Shown: positions 40,310 to 50,623 of the stretch, piece after piece
Position numbering within the stretch: position 1 is the stretch's first letter
How the letters are laid out: the number at the start of each line of letters is the position of its first letter
Assembly (NCBI RefSeq): GCF_023156195.1
Contig: NZ_JAKUKA010000001.1
Coordinates: 4,960,001-5,024,000 of the forward strand
Direction: 5' to 3'
Source: Chitinophaga sedimenti
Lineage (GTDB): Bacteria; Bacteroidota; Bacteroidia; Chitinophagales; Chitinophagaceae
Length of the DNA: 64,000 bases
Notes under the pieces: model-generated
What the model saw: the letters and a program-made list of their open reading frames with translations, nothing else
Told to the model about the DNA's origin: nothing
The model's database searches: none
Made by a program: the position numbers and the translations under genes

Positions 40310-40594
40310 ATGTATTTAATCATGTTACAGTACATCCGACCCCTGGCCGCTATCGACCACTATTTGGATGCACACCAGAAATTTCTGGAGAAGTACTATC
40401 AAAGCGGACACTTTTTTCTGTCGGGTCGCCGCAAGCCGCGCACAGGTGCGGTAATTTTATGTAATGCATCTTCCCGCAAAGAAGTAGAAGCTATTTTGGC
40501 GGAAGATCCGCTGGATAAATTCCAGTTAGCTTTATACGAGATTATAGAAATTGAGCCAACGACGATACCCGAGGAATTAAAACATCCGCTTTAA
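40310..40594 (+). CDS. YciI family protein
   Basis: Intact 94-residue protein from ATG at 40310 (MYLIMLQYIRPLAAIDHYLDAHQKFLEKYYQSG). H in the DAHQKFL helix and the following SGHFFLSGRRKPRTGAVILC match the YciI ferredoxin-like fold, which has a conserved His/Asp pair. EDPLDKFQLALYEIIEIEPT closes the fold. Function unknown; YciI proteins may act as lactonases or dehydrochlorinases on small substrates. I preferred this start to one 30 bp upstream because it follows the -7 box at a usual distance. Confidence 0.86.
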   Translation: MYLIMLQYIRPLAAIDHYLDAHQKFLEKYYQSGHFFLSGRRKPRTGAVILCNASSRKEVEAILAEDPLDKFQLALYEIIEIEPTTIPEELKHPL

Positions 40595-40705
40595 GTCGCG
40601 GAACTTTACAACATCTAAGTCCGTTCGTTCTTCAAATGTTTCCTGCTTTTCTGCACGCTGTTTTGCGGGAGGCGCCTTGTTAAAGGCGCAGGCTTTGTAT
40701 GCTTC

Positions 40706-41713
40706 TTACTCACTCAGATAAATCACCTTCGTTAACCATTTGGTAGTGTCCGGCTCCGATGCGGGGTCGGTAATGTATTGCTCCAGTACCGGCCATTTTT
40801 GTTTGCGGTTGGCCGTTTTCAAAAATGTGTCGATCGCTGCGTGGGCTTCGTACGTTTTTTCGTAAGGACCGTAAAAATCCACATACACACCCTTGGACGT
40901 AGGCAACGTATACAACTGGTAGCCAGCGCCGGGTTTACTGTCGGCCGGTACGGGAATGGCGGCGGCCATATCAGTTTTACCCGTGTTTTCATCCCAGCTG
41001 AAAATTAAACCTGTTGGCGTACCCGGCGCGAGATTGGCGGCCATTACGGCTTCGTATACGGCGGGTAAATTAGCAGTGATAAATTTATCGATGTCTTTTA
41101 TGCGTACTTCCTTCCGTAACATGGCGAAGGTGGTGGCTGGAAAATCGGTTTCTTTCACTGCCCATTTGCTGTTGACTGTGACAGGCTGCTGTTTTTCCAC
41201 AGCATTCTTCATATTATCCAGTCCCTGCTGGAAATCTTTTTCCAGTGCGCCTTTCATGAACATACCCAGTATGTTTTGCGGCCGTTCGTATTCCCCGTCA
41301 AATCCCCAGGTTACTTTCGTTTTGCCGTCGGTATCGTCAAGTTCAAAGAACACATCGGCTTCCATGTGTACGGGGGTATAGAAGTATATTTTTTGTTTGA
41401 TGGTTTTGTATGGTAAGAGTGAGATATGTTCCAGTTTGCCCTTCCCGATCTTTTTTCCGTCCCAGGAAGTCGCGGCGCCTTCAGTGCCATCGACGCCGGA
41501 AATCGTGTATACGGCAGCAGTATCTGCCTGTCGCCAGGTGCTCCATTTATTGAAGTTCTCAAATTTTACGAGATGCTCCCATACAACATTGATCGGGGCA
41601 TTGACCTGTACGGAGCGTTCTACGTGCAGATGTGACGGGGCGGCAAAAAGCAGGATGAGAAACAGCGCGGCCAGTACGCCTATAATCCAGGCGAGAACTT
41701 TTAGTGCTTTCAT
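40706..41713 (-). CDS. SRPBCC + GyrI-like domain membrane-anchored protein
   Basis: Intact 335-residue protein. One N-terminal helix (VLAWIIGVLAALFLILLFAA) precedes a START-like SRPBCC domain (VERSVQVNAPINVVWEHLVKFENFNKWSTW, residues 32-60; DTDGKTKVTWGFDGEY near 125) and a C-terminal GyrI-like small-molecule binding domain (GTPTGLIFSWDENTGKTDMAAAIPV near 230, GVYVDFYGPYEKTYEAHAAI near 277). The domain pair is common in Bacteroidota and probably binds a hydrophobic ligand at the periplasmic face; ligand unknown. Confidence 0.86.
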   Translation of the reverse strand: MKALKVLAWIIGVLAALFLILLFAAPSHLHVERSVQVNAPINVVWEHLVKFENFNKWSTWRQADTAAVYTISGVDGTEGAATSWDGKKIGKGKLEHISLLPYKTIKQKIYFYTPVHMEADVFFELDDTDGKTKVTWGFDGEYERPQNILGMFMKGALEKDFQQGLDNMKNAVEKQQPVTVNSKWAVKETDFPATTFAMLRKEVRIKDIDKFITANLPAVYEAVMAANLAPGTPTGLIFSWDENTGKTDMAAAIPVPADSKPGAGYQLYTLPTSKGVYVDFYGPYEKTYEAHAAIDTFLKTANRKQKWPVLEQYITDPASEPDTTKWLTKVIYLSE

Positions 41714-41865
41714 AAAAGGGTAAGTTTAGGCCTACTAAATATAACGCTTTTTGGACTTTGGCCGGGGTAGGGGATAAAAAAATCCGTACCCATGCAGCTG
41801 TTTCGTATAGCCATATCGGGTACGGAAAAAAAAGTTTCTTTTTGTTAGACGGTCGGCTGAGTGGG

Positions 41866-42440
41866 TCAATGTTGCTTGTCGGTTCCCTTTTCTTTGTCGG
41901 TATATTTTTTCTCGGCATCCTGCGCTTTATCAAAATCCAGTATCACGGAGTTGATACAGTAACGCAGGCCGGTAGGCGGAGGTCCATCGTCGAATACGTG
42001 TCCCAGGTGTGCTTTGCAGCGGCCGCACATTACTTCGGTGCGTTGCATGCCATGCGCATTGTCGGGTGCGTAGATAACGCTGGTTTTTGAAATGGGCTGG
42101 TAAAAACTCGGCCAGCCACAGCCGCTCTCGAACTTAGTGTCAGAAACAAACAGCGGGTTGCCACATGCAGCACAATAGTACGTGCCCTTCTCGGTGGTAT
42201 TCCAGTACTTGCCGGTAAAAGCCCATTCTGTGCCTTTTTCCCTGGCGATTTCATAAACTTTCGACGGTAGAACTTTCTTCCATTCGTCTTCCGTCATGCT
42301 TACTTTGCTGGTATCCGTGCGCGAGTAGACGGGATTTTTTTATCCTCCATATGATTGGCATTTTTCCCTTGTTGCTGGGAGTATGAACATTGACTAAATA
42401 AAACGGATATCAACAAAAATACCAGATTCTTCAAATTCAT
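41866..42440 (-). CDS. msrB: Peptide-methionine (R)-S-oxide reductase MsrB, lipoprotein form, frameshifted
   Basis: The catalytic domain has YYCAACGNPLF and VMCGRCKAHLGHVFDDGPPPTGLRYCINSVIL: four Zn-binding Cys in two CxxC pairs and the resolving/catalytic YCINS. N-terminally, ATG at 42440 gives a lipoprotein signal (MNLKNLVFLLISVLFSQC) and, after restoring one A in the 7-base run at 42335-42341, the typical NPVYSRTDTSKVSMTEDEWKKVL junction; total 191 residues. It reduces the R-epimer of methionine sulfoxide, here at the envelope. Taking the start further downstream, as a simple search would, gives a cytoplasmic version; the lipoprotein model depends on the inferred indel. Confidence 0.93.
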
Positions 42441-42633
42441 ATTACTCTTGATTACCTGTTAACTACATTTTAACACCAATATTCATACCATTGGTGTATT
42501 ACCATATTAAAGTTACGAAGAAGCATTGGTATTGGATTGTGGCGATAATTCCGCAACCTCACTTTAACGTTTTGTTATTGACTTGTGAATATCTATTGCC
42601 GCGCATCATCGGTTACAAGGCGCAGGAATTTGC

Positions 42634-42641
42634 TACATTTG
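42634..42641 (+). promoter_or_regulatory. Candidate -7 box of mutL
   Basis: TACATTTG fits TAnnTTTG exactly and lies 17 nt before the GTG start at 42658, leaving a leader of about 10 nt. Confidence 0.45.
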
Positions 42642-42657
42642 CGCAAAAGCGCAGAAA

Positions 42658-44567
42658 GTGGCTGACATCATCAATTTATTACCCGATAACATCGCTAACC
42701 AGATTGCCGCCGGTGAAGTAATTCAGCGTCCGGCTTCAGCTGTAAAAGAGCTGCTGGAAAACGCGGTGGATGCCGGCGCAACAGAAATTCAACTCATTCT
42801 GAGAGATGCCGGTAAAGAACTGGTACAGGTGATCGACAACGGCAGCGGCATGACAGAAACGGATGCGCGCATGTGTTTCGAACGCCACGCCACTTCAAAA
42901 ATCAATACGATCGACGATCTTTTCGCCATCCGCACCATGGGGTTCCGCGGCGAAGCGCTGGCGTCCATAGCAGCGGTGTCGCAGGTAGAGCTAAAAACCC
43001 GCCGGGCCGATTCCGAAGTTGGTACTTTTATCGAAATAGATAACAGCGTGGTGAAAAAGCAGGAGCCCTGCCAGGCGCAGGTTGGTACCAGCATCGCCAT
43101 GAAAAATCTGTTTTTCAACGTTCCTGCACGCCGTAATTTCTTAAAAAGTAACGCGGCGGAAATGCGGCATATAGTGGATGAGTTCATCCGGGTGGCCATG
43201 TCGTTCCCGGAGCTGCAATTCTCCCTCAATAATAATGGGCAGGAGCTATTCCACCTCGAAAAAGGATCGCTTAAACAACGCATCGTCGCTATACTCGGAC
43301 AGCATTACAACGCCAAACTGGTGTCTGTAAAGGAAACTACCGATTACATGAACCTGAATGGCTTCGTCGGCAAACCGGAAACGGCTAAGAAAACGCGCGG
43401 CGACCAGTTCTTTTTCGTGAACAACCGGTTTATTAAAAGTCCCTACCTCCACCATGCCGTGATGAATGCTTTTGCAGAGATGATACCGTCTGACAGTTAC
43501 CCGCTGTACGTACTGTTCATCGAAGTGGACCCGGCGCATGTGGATATCAACGTGCATCCTACCAAACAGGAGATTAAGTTTGATGACGAAAAGGTGATGT
43601 ACGCCTTTGTGCAGTCGGCTATCCGCCACGCACTGGCACAATTTAGTGTAATGCCGGCCCCGGACTTTGACCTGGACCCGGGTATTCAGCAACTGGATGC
43701 CATTCAGCAGCCGTTTACGCCCGAAGATCAGGCGTTGTCTGTAGGCTCATCTATCTATAAAAGTTTTACGCAGGCTAACCAGGCCCATGTGATCGATAAG
43801 GGAAGCAACAGCAATTTGAAAAACTGGAAAGACCTGTACGAAGGTCCGCGCCCGTCATCGGGCTCGTCGTCTCAACACAGCTTTCCATCCATGCCCGCAT
43901 CCGAGCCACGTCACATGCCTTCGGCCACTGCTTCGGTGATCGATGAGCGCTGGCAGGAGGTAGGAACGGCGCAAAGGGTGCCAATGCAGGTGCATCAGCA
44001 GTATATTTTATCACACATCAAATCTGGTTTTATTTTGATTGACCAGCAGGCAGCGCACGAACGCATTTTGTACGAGCGCTACAACCGTGCGTTGTCGGAG
44101 GCCCCGATGGCCACGCAACAAAGCCTGTTTCCGCAAACGCTGCACCTGCTGCCTGCCGACGCGGTGCTCATCTCCGAAATGCTGGCAGACCTGCACGCGC
44201 TTGGTTATGACCGGAGCCTTTCGGCAATAATACCTTCATCGTGCGGGGCACCCCGGCCGATATTCAAACCGGGAACGAACAGGCAAGCATCGAAGGGTTG
44301 ATGGAGCAATTCAAAAACTTCAGCCACGAACTGAAGCACAACCGCCGCGAACAACTGGTGCGCTCGATGGCCCGCAACAGCGCCATCCCTCGGGGAAAGC
44401 CGCTGACGCCGCGTGAAATGCAGAACGTAATTGATGAATTATTCGCCTGTAGCATGCCGAGTGTTTCGCCGGGAGGGCGATTCACTTATATATCCTTCAA
44501 GCTGCAGGATTTAGAGAAAATGTTCGAAAGGGGGCTTAAAAGCCTCCTTTTCTTTTTCGCGGGGTGA
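42658..44567 (+). CDS. mutL: DNA mismatch repair protein MutL, frameshifted
   Basis: GTG start at 42658 gives ADIINLLPDNIANQIAAGEVIQRPASAVKEL, the classic N-terminus. The GHKL ATPase motifs (ENAVDAGAT, DNGSGM, RHATSKI, MGFRGEALASIA) and DVNVHPTKQEIKF are intact. A missing C near 44213 shifts the frame before GNNTFIVRGTPAD. The C-terminal dimerisation part includes IPRGKPLTPREM, whose position agrees with the endonuclease-linked end. A length of 636 is normal; a further deletion near 44530 may mean the true stop is at about 44535, because the last residues run into the terminator. Conserved endonuclease motif DQHAxxE is present as DQQAAHERI. Confidence 0.94.
44528..44557 (+). terminator. Terminator at the end of mutL
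   Basis: GGGGGCTT (44530-44537) pairs with AAGCCTCC (44540-44547) with one G-T wobble, followed by TTTTCTTTTT. It overlaps the last codons of the current mutL frame, which suggests mutL actually ends just before it. Confidence 0.6.
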
Positions 44568-44873
44568 TGAAAGATGATTTAAAATGATGCCCGCCACCAG
44601 AAAATGTGATCTGGTTACTGTTTCAGATGATCTTGATGCTATTTGAAATGATCTCAAGGTCACATTTTACGATCATGGGATCACTTTAAGTGATCTTGAT
44701 GCCATAAATTTTGATGGTCAGCATCGGAGTTTGTAATCTTATACCAGAAAAAACATCCATGCAGATCATAAAAAGTGGCATCGTGAACACTTTTATGGCA
44801 TCGAGATCAGCTGAAATGGGAATTAGATCACAAAAAATGATGCCGGCATCGCTGGGGGAAGAGCGGTTGGCAA
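44568..44873. repeat. GATC-rich, hairpin-rich noncoding region
   Basis: This 306-bp gap holds nine GATC sites; about one would be expected by chance. A 12-bp direct repeat TGATCTTGATGC occurs at 44628 and 44691. GATCACTT-T-AAGTGATC (44679-44695) is a perfect palindrome with a one-base centre. A further stem, AAAAGTG...CACTTTT, lies near 44771-44793. GATG/CATC triplets are also frequent. No reading frame of note. Its function, if any, is unknown. Confidence 0.7.
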
Positions 44874-46341
44874 TTACCCCTCCAATATCGCGCTCACCGC
44901 CTTCATCTGCCCATACAACATCCCAAACGCCTTATAATTCCGCATATACACGGCACGATGCGCCGCATCCGGCGAAAACACCTTCGTCCCAGCCGGCGGT
45001 GTATAACTCCACATATCCAGTTCCTTCAGCGCATGCCACCCCAGTAACGCGGCGCCCAGCGCCGAAGCATCATTTTCTTTTTCCAGCAGCATCGGTAATC
45101 CAAAAATGTCCGCCAGCAACTGTATCCGGGCTCCGAGGCGGTAAATCCACCACTCACCGAAATTTGCTTAATAGGGCCAAGTGCCTCTAAAATGCTATAT
45201 AAACTGAAAGAAATTCCTTCGATTAGCGCACGCCGGAAATGCGCCGGTGTATGATGCTGCCGCACATTCGCAAACGCGCCGCTGGCTTTGCTGTCCCACA
45301 CCGGTGCGCGCTCGCCCTGGAAATACGGAAGGCAAAGCAACCCATCGCTACCCGGTGCCACAGTAAACGCGTCCGCGGTAAAGGCGGCTGCATCAAATGC
45401 GCCCGGTGAAAGCACCTTGCCGAGCCACTGCACCGCCACGCCGCCATTGTTAATGGCCCCACCGGCCACGTACCGGTCTTCGAGTACATAGGTGAACAGG
45501 CGGCCGGTTTCATCTGGTCTGGGGTCGGCGGTTACCGTGCGTATGGCTCCGCTGGTACCAATCGTGATCGCCGCTTCTCCGGGATTGATTGCGCCACTGC
45601 CCAATTGTGCCAGGCAACCATCACTGGCGCCGGCCACAAACACGGTGTAGGGCGAAAGTCCGAGGTCGGACAGCACTTCTTTTCTGAGCGGCGGTAAGAT
45701 ATACGATGATGGTACCGCCTTCGGTAATCGGTCTGCCGAAATGCCCGCCAGCTTTAATGCCGCATCGCTCCAGGTTTTCTGGCGAATGTCGAATAGTCCC
45801 GTGGCGGATGCAATCGCGTAATCCGTGAGGTACTCGCCGCACAGGCGGTGTAAAATGAATTCTTTTATGCCGATGAAAAAGTCGCCGATTCAAAAACTGT
45901 TGTTGCATGTTCCCGCATCCACATCAACTTACACAATGGCGACATCGGGTGAATCGGCGTGCCCGTTTGCCGGAATATCGCCTTGCCCTCCGGCGTGTCG
46001 CGCAACGAAATAGCAGCGGCTTCGGCGCGGTTGTCCGACCAGATGATGAGCGGCGTAAGTGGTCTGCCATCCGCATCCACTGCCATAAAACTGTGCATCG
46101 CCGAGCTGAAACTCACTGCAGTTGGGGCATATCCCATTTGTTGCACCGCGTCGCGGATCGTTTGCAACACCGCTTCACAAAGCTGTATGGCATCCTGCTC
46201 ACTTTGTCCCGGCTGCGGATTGTGCGTGGGGTACGACTGCCGGCTTTCGGTTACTACTTTGCCATTACGCAATACCGCGATGGTTTTGGTGCTACTGGTG
46301 CCGATATCGACGCCTAATATGTAGGAGGCCTGATCACTCAT
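44874..46341 (-). CDS. gntK: FGGY-family carbohydrate kinase, probably gluconokinase, frameshifted
   Basis: Restored 489-residue kinase (missing T/A near 45876-45880 and missing base near 45126). GVDIGTSSTKTIAVL at residue 10 is the phosphate-1 loop, SFSSAMHSFMAVDADGRPLTPLIIWSDNRA near 78 and TGTPIHPMSPLCKLMWM near 125 resemble Gram-positive GntK closely, and GTSGAIRTV near 265, LCLPYFQGERAPVWD near 330 and ISVSGGFTAS near 390 are ATP and sugar contacts. It phosphorylates gluconate or a similar sugar acid; FGGY members vary in substrate, so xylulokinase-like activity remains possible. It is divergent from the dehydrogenase genes, 86 bp apart. Confidence 0.82.
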
Positions 46342-46427
46342 ATAGGAAAGTTAAAAAACAGCTTCCATTTACCGGCTTTAATTTTTAGATTTAGAAACGT
46401 TAAGGTTCAATTTGAAAATCCACGATT

Positions 46428-48149
46428 ATGTCATTTGAGATAAGGAAAAAGGTCCTGTGTACGACGTGTGCATTATTGGTTCCGGGGCGGGGGCGGCATG
46501 GCGGCCAAAGTAATGGCGGAAGCCGGCCTCAAAGTGGCCCTGCTGGAAGCGGGCCCCAAGTACGACCCTAAAGATCCCGAACAATCTACCCAACTAAAAT
46601 GGGCCTACGATTCTCCCCGCCGCGGCGCAAATACCACCCGCCCTTTCGGTGATATGGATGCTGCCTACGGCGGCTGGGAGATTAACGGCGAGCCTTACAC
46701 GCAAAAAAGCGGTACGCAGTTCGACTGGTTCCGTTCCCGCATGGTAGGCGGCCGTACCAATCACTGGGGCCGTATCTCGTTGAGGTTTGGGCCCCGCGAT
46801 TTTAAGCATAAGAGTGTAGATGGCTTAGGCGACGACTGGCCAATCGGCTATGAAGACGTGAAGCCCTTTTACGATCGGGTCGATAAAATGATCGGTGTAT
46901 TCGGCACCAAAGAAAATCTGCCCAACGAGCCGGACGGCTTCTTCCTTCCCCCACCGAAACCCCGTCTGCATGAACTATTACTCCGCGATGCCGGCCGCAA
47001 AATAGGCTTGCCGGTAATCACCTCCCGCATGTCTATGCTCACCCGTCCTGTTAACAAAGAGAGGGGCGCCTGCTTCTTCTGCGGACAGTGTAACCGCGGC
47101 TGCTCGGTGTATGGCGATTTTTCATCTTCTTCGGTATTGGTGAATCCGGCCTTAAAAACCGGTAACGTGGATTTATACGTAAACGCCATGGCCCGCGAAG
47201 TGATCACGGACAAAAGCGGTAAGGCCACAGCAGTTTCCTATGTTGATAAAACCGATTTGCAGGAATACCAGGTAAACGCCAAAGTGTTCGTTCTGGCCGC
47301 CAGCGCCTGCGAATCGGCCAGGTTGCTGCTAAATTCCAAAGGTTCCGGCCACGACAATGGTTTGGCGAATAACAGCGGAATGGTCGGTAAATACCTGCAC
47401 GACTCTACGGGGGCCTCCCGCCGCGCCTTTGTACCGCACCTCATGGACCGCAAGCGTTACAACGAAGACGGCGTAGGCGGCATGCACATGTACGTGCCCT
47501 GGTGGCTCGATAATAAAAAGCTCGATTTCGCACGCGGCTACCATATTGAGTTTGGCGGCGGTATGGGGATGCCCATGTACGGCTTCGGCTTCGGTATAGA
47601 GGATTTGCAACCGCATGTTGCCGGCATGACCGCAGGTGGTTATGGCGCTTCGCTGAAAAACGATTACCGCCGCATGTATGGCGCCACTATCGGCATGGCC
47701 GGCAGGGGAGAAGCGATTGCACGGGAGGATAACTACTGCGAAATTGATCCGAACGTAGTGGACAAATACGGTATCCCGGTGTTACGCTTTAATTATTCCT
47801 GGAGCGAGCATGAGATCAGGCAGGCGAAACATATGCACGACACGTTCGAGCAGCTGATTCACGAACTGGGAGGTATTCCGCTGGGTAATAAACCTGGTGC
47901 GGAAAAGAACTACGGGCTCGAAAATCCAGGCCGCATCATTCACGAAGTAGGCACCACCCGCATGGGCGATGATCCCAAACGCTCGGTGGTAAACCGTTAT
48001 AACCAGGCACACGATGTGAAAATCTCTTTGTGGTAGATGGTGGGCCATTTGTATCGCAGGCAGATAAAAATCCTACCTGGACGATCCTCGCCCTATCGCT
48101 CCGCGCATCAGAATACATTGTTAGTGAACTGAAAAAACAAAACATTTAA
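46428..48149 (+). CDS. GMC-family FAD oxidoreductase, sugar-dehydrogenase large subunit, frameshifted
   Basis: Three one-base deletions (46446-46450, 46489-46493, about 48018) give a 574-residue protein when repaired. IIGSGAGGGMAAKVMAEAGLKVALLEAG is the FAD-binding beta-alpha-beta, WFRSRMVGGRTNHWGRISLR the GMC signature 1, CFFCGQCNRGC a Cys-rich insertion that may hold an iron-sulfur or disulfide, VLAASACESARLLLNSKG the second GMC loop and HEVGTTRMGDDPKRSVVN with LFVVDGGPF the catalytic end. It oxidises sugars or sugar acids, passing electrons to a partner such as the subunit-3 protein encoded 1 bp downstream. Confidence 0.84.
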
Positions 48150-48150
48150 C

Positions 48151-48839
48151 ATGGACAGAAGAGAATCGCTGAAGGCGCTGGTAATAGGCTCCCTTTCCGC
48201 CGGGGCCATGGTAACGGCCTGCAACAATGACGAGGCTTCCCAAAAAGAAACATCTGCCACTACGGCTAATAGCTACGGTCGCACGCCGGATGAAGTACTG
48301 CGCGACGAAAAGCTGCATGCAGATAAATTTTTCACCGCGGCCGAAATGGCCACCATTGGTATATTGGCGGATATCATCATTCCAAAAGATGAACACTCCG
48401 GCAGCGCCACGGATGCAGGTGTTCCTGACTTTATAGAGTTTATGGCGAAAGATGTGCCGTCATACCAAATACCTATCCGCGGCGGATTACGCTGGCTGGA
48501 CGTGTTCAGCTTCAAATCCCATGGCAAGATATTTTCCGAAAGCACGCCGGAGCAACGATTGGCCGTTGTAGACCAGATCGCATATCCAGCTAAAGCCAAA
48601 CCGGAGCTGAGCCAGGGCGTTGCCTTTTTACATTGATGCGGAACCTGACGGCGACTGGCTTCTTTACCAGCAAAGCAGGTATTGCAGATATGGGCTACCA
48701 GGGTAATAAAGCCAATGTATGGGACGGGGTGCCGGACGATGTACTTAAAAAGTACAACGTAGCGTACGAGGAGCGGTTGTTGCCATTATATCTTAAGCCC
48801 GAAGACCGGGGTACGATTATGACCTGGGACGAAGCATAA
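48151..48839 (+). CDS. Gluconate 2-dehydrogenase subunit 3 family protein, frameshifted
   Basis: Restored 229-residue protein (missing T near 48624). The start MDRRESLKALVIGSLSAGAMVTAC is a twin-arginine (RRESLK) lipoprotein signal; LHADKFFTAAEMATIGILADIIIPKDEHSGSATDAGVPDFIEFMAKD is the subunit-3 hallmark. The family chaperones or anchors the GMC large subunit of periplasmic sugar dehydrogenases and exports it by the Tat pathway. The gene starts 1 bp after the large-subunit stop, so the two are translationally linked. No cytochrome c subunit is next to it. Confidence 0.86.
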
Positions 48840-48840
48840 T

Positions 48841-48869
48841 AAAAAAGGCCGGCGTTGATTGCCGGCCTT
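48841..48869. terminator. Bidirectional terminator
   Basis: AAGGCCGGC (48845-48853) pairs with GCCGGCCTT (48861-48869) between convergent genes; A-run on the left. Confidence 0.8.
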
Positions 48870-48874
48870 GTCGT

Positions 48875-50512
48875 TTATTTCACACTCTCTTTAAAAATAT
48901 TATTCAGCCACTTTAGCATCATGAAGATGATCGCCGCCGCAATTCCCAATAAGATGAAATTCACCAGGAAATAGTTAGCCTTGTTATCATACTTATCCCA
49001 TAACGTAGCCAGTACGCCGGAGAGTTTATTACCGATAGAGGTCGCCAGGAACCAGCCGCCCATCATCAGCGATGTGAGTCGTGCCGGGCTCAGTTTAGAT
49101 ACCAGCGAAAGTCCCATCGGGCTCAGGAATAATTCGCCGATGGTAATTACTCCGTAAGAGCCAACCAGCCACCAGGGCGATGCTTTGATCGCACCGTTGC
49201 TGCAAACATACACCGCGGCCACCATCATAAAGGTAGAAAGGGCGGAGATCAGCAGGCCCCATGCAATTTTTTTCGGCGTGGAAGGCTCTTTCCCGCGTTT
49301 GCGCAATGCCGTAAAGAACAGGATCACCACCGGCGTTAACAGGATTACAAATCCCGGGTTAATGGACTGGAACAGCTCTGTGTTGATCAATTTCACCGTC
49401 GCACCTTCGGCCGGGAGCTTCTCGGGCGCCACGTTCTTGAAGTAGGGATCGGTGCCCCATTCTTTTACCGGTTTGCCGGCTTCGTCACGCACGAGGCGGA
49501 ATTCTTTATCGTATGCGACTACAGAATCCTGTTTATAAATGATATCCTGCACTAGCGATAGACCTTGCGCCGGTTTTTCAAGAGCAGCGGGAATTTCCCT
49601 GTCCGTATAATACTGCGCCCAGGTGGTGAGTGCAGTACCATTCTGCTTAAATACCGCCCAGAACATGATAGACACTGCAAAAACAGCCAGCAGCGCCGCC
49701 ACCGGACGTTTATCCTCCTGTGAAGCCTTGCGCAGCAGGGAGGCAAAGAAGTAAATAATGGGCAGGCAGGCAAAGATGAACGCATCCGTGCTATCAGACC
49801 CAAATATATTACCGGGGATGAACCATGCGCCAATACCTACCACCAGCGCGGGTACAAACACCTGCATCATAATGGCCGTCATGGGCATGTCTTCCGGCTT
49901 GGCGGGCTTCAGCACATCCGCATGTTTGTAATGTTTACCGCCAATAATAAATACGATCACACCAATGAACATGCCTACACCCGCTGCAATGAACGCCGCA
50001 CCCCACCCGATGTTGTTGCGCAGCGCCGCTGCAAAAAAGTTACAGATGAAGGCGCCGATGTTGATGCCCATGTAAAAGATATTGTACCCAAGATCCTTGT
50101 TGGCTTTATAGGCATCGTCGTTATACACATTGCCCAGCAGCGTGCTGATATTTGGTTTGAAGAAACCGTTACCGATACAGATGAGCCCCAATGACACATA
50201 GAATACCGTCAGGTTATGTACGGCAAGGCCGATGTAGCCAAGTCCCATGAGGATGCCGCCGATGATGATCGACTTGCGGTAGCCCATGATCCTGTCGGCC
50301 AGCAGGCCGCCGATAAAGGGTGTAAGGTATACGAAGGCAATGTAGGTACCGAAAATATCCGCGGCCACGCTGTTATCCATGCCCCAGCCATTAACCGGGT
50401 CTTTCAGGTACAGGGTAAAAATGCCAAGGATGAGATAAAAACCGAATCGTTCCCACATCTCCGCCAGGAATAGAAATGGCAGAGCTGCAGGGTGCTTTTT
50501 AGTAGCAGGCAT
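48875..50512 (-). CDS. POT family proton-dependent peptide transporter (MFS)
   Basis: Intact 545-residue protein from ATG at 50512 with about 12-14 helices. FLFLAEMWERFGFYLILGIFTLYL is the POT ExxER(F)-containing first helix, GGLLADRIMGYRKSIIIGG the loop 2-3 motif, LGYNIFYMGINIGAFICNFFAAAL the second PTR2 signature and GWGAAFIAAGVGMFIGV follows. A large periplasmic insertion between helices (about 300-390, YTDREIPAALEKPAQ...) is typical of Bacteroidota POT proteins. It imports di- and tripeptides with protons. It may also take other small peptide-like molecules. It is convergent with the sugar dehydrogenase genes and divergent from the Gfo/Idh gene. Confidence 0.93.
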   Translation of the reverse strand: MPATKKHPAALPFLFLAEMWERFGFYLILGIFTLYLKDPVNGWGMDNSVAADIFGTYIAFVYLTPFIGGLLADRIMGYRKSIIIGGILMGLGYIGLAVHNLTVFYVSLGLICIGNGFFKPNISTLLGNVYNDDAYKANKDLGYNIFYMGINIGAFICNFFAAALRNNIGWGAAFIAAGVGMFIGVIVFIIGGKHYKHADVLKPAKPEDMPMTAIMMQVFVPALVVGIGAWFIPGNIFGSDSTDAFIFACLPIIYFFASLLRKASQEDKRPVAALLAVFAVSIMFWAVFKQNGTALTTWAQYYTDREIPAALEKPAQGLSLVQDIIYKQDSVVAYDKEFRLVRDEAGKPVKEWGTDPYFKNVAPEKLPAEGATVKLINTELFQSINPGFVILLTPVVILFFTALRKRGKEPSTPKKIAWGLLISALSTFMMVAAVYVCSNGAIKASPWWLVGSYGVITIGELFLSPMGLSLVSKLSPARLTSLMMGGWFLATSIGNKLSGVLATLWDKYDNKANYFLVNFILLGIAAAIIFMMLKWLNNIFKESVK

Positions 50513-50623
50513 GCGCAATCTGTTGTTTTGTTGTAGGTTTCAAAAATACCCTCTTTTCCATTTATACCGGAAATTATTATTTCATTCCATTTTCTTTTAT
50601 ATTGAATCAAAATTTACCCACTC

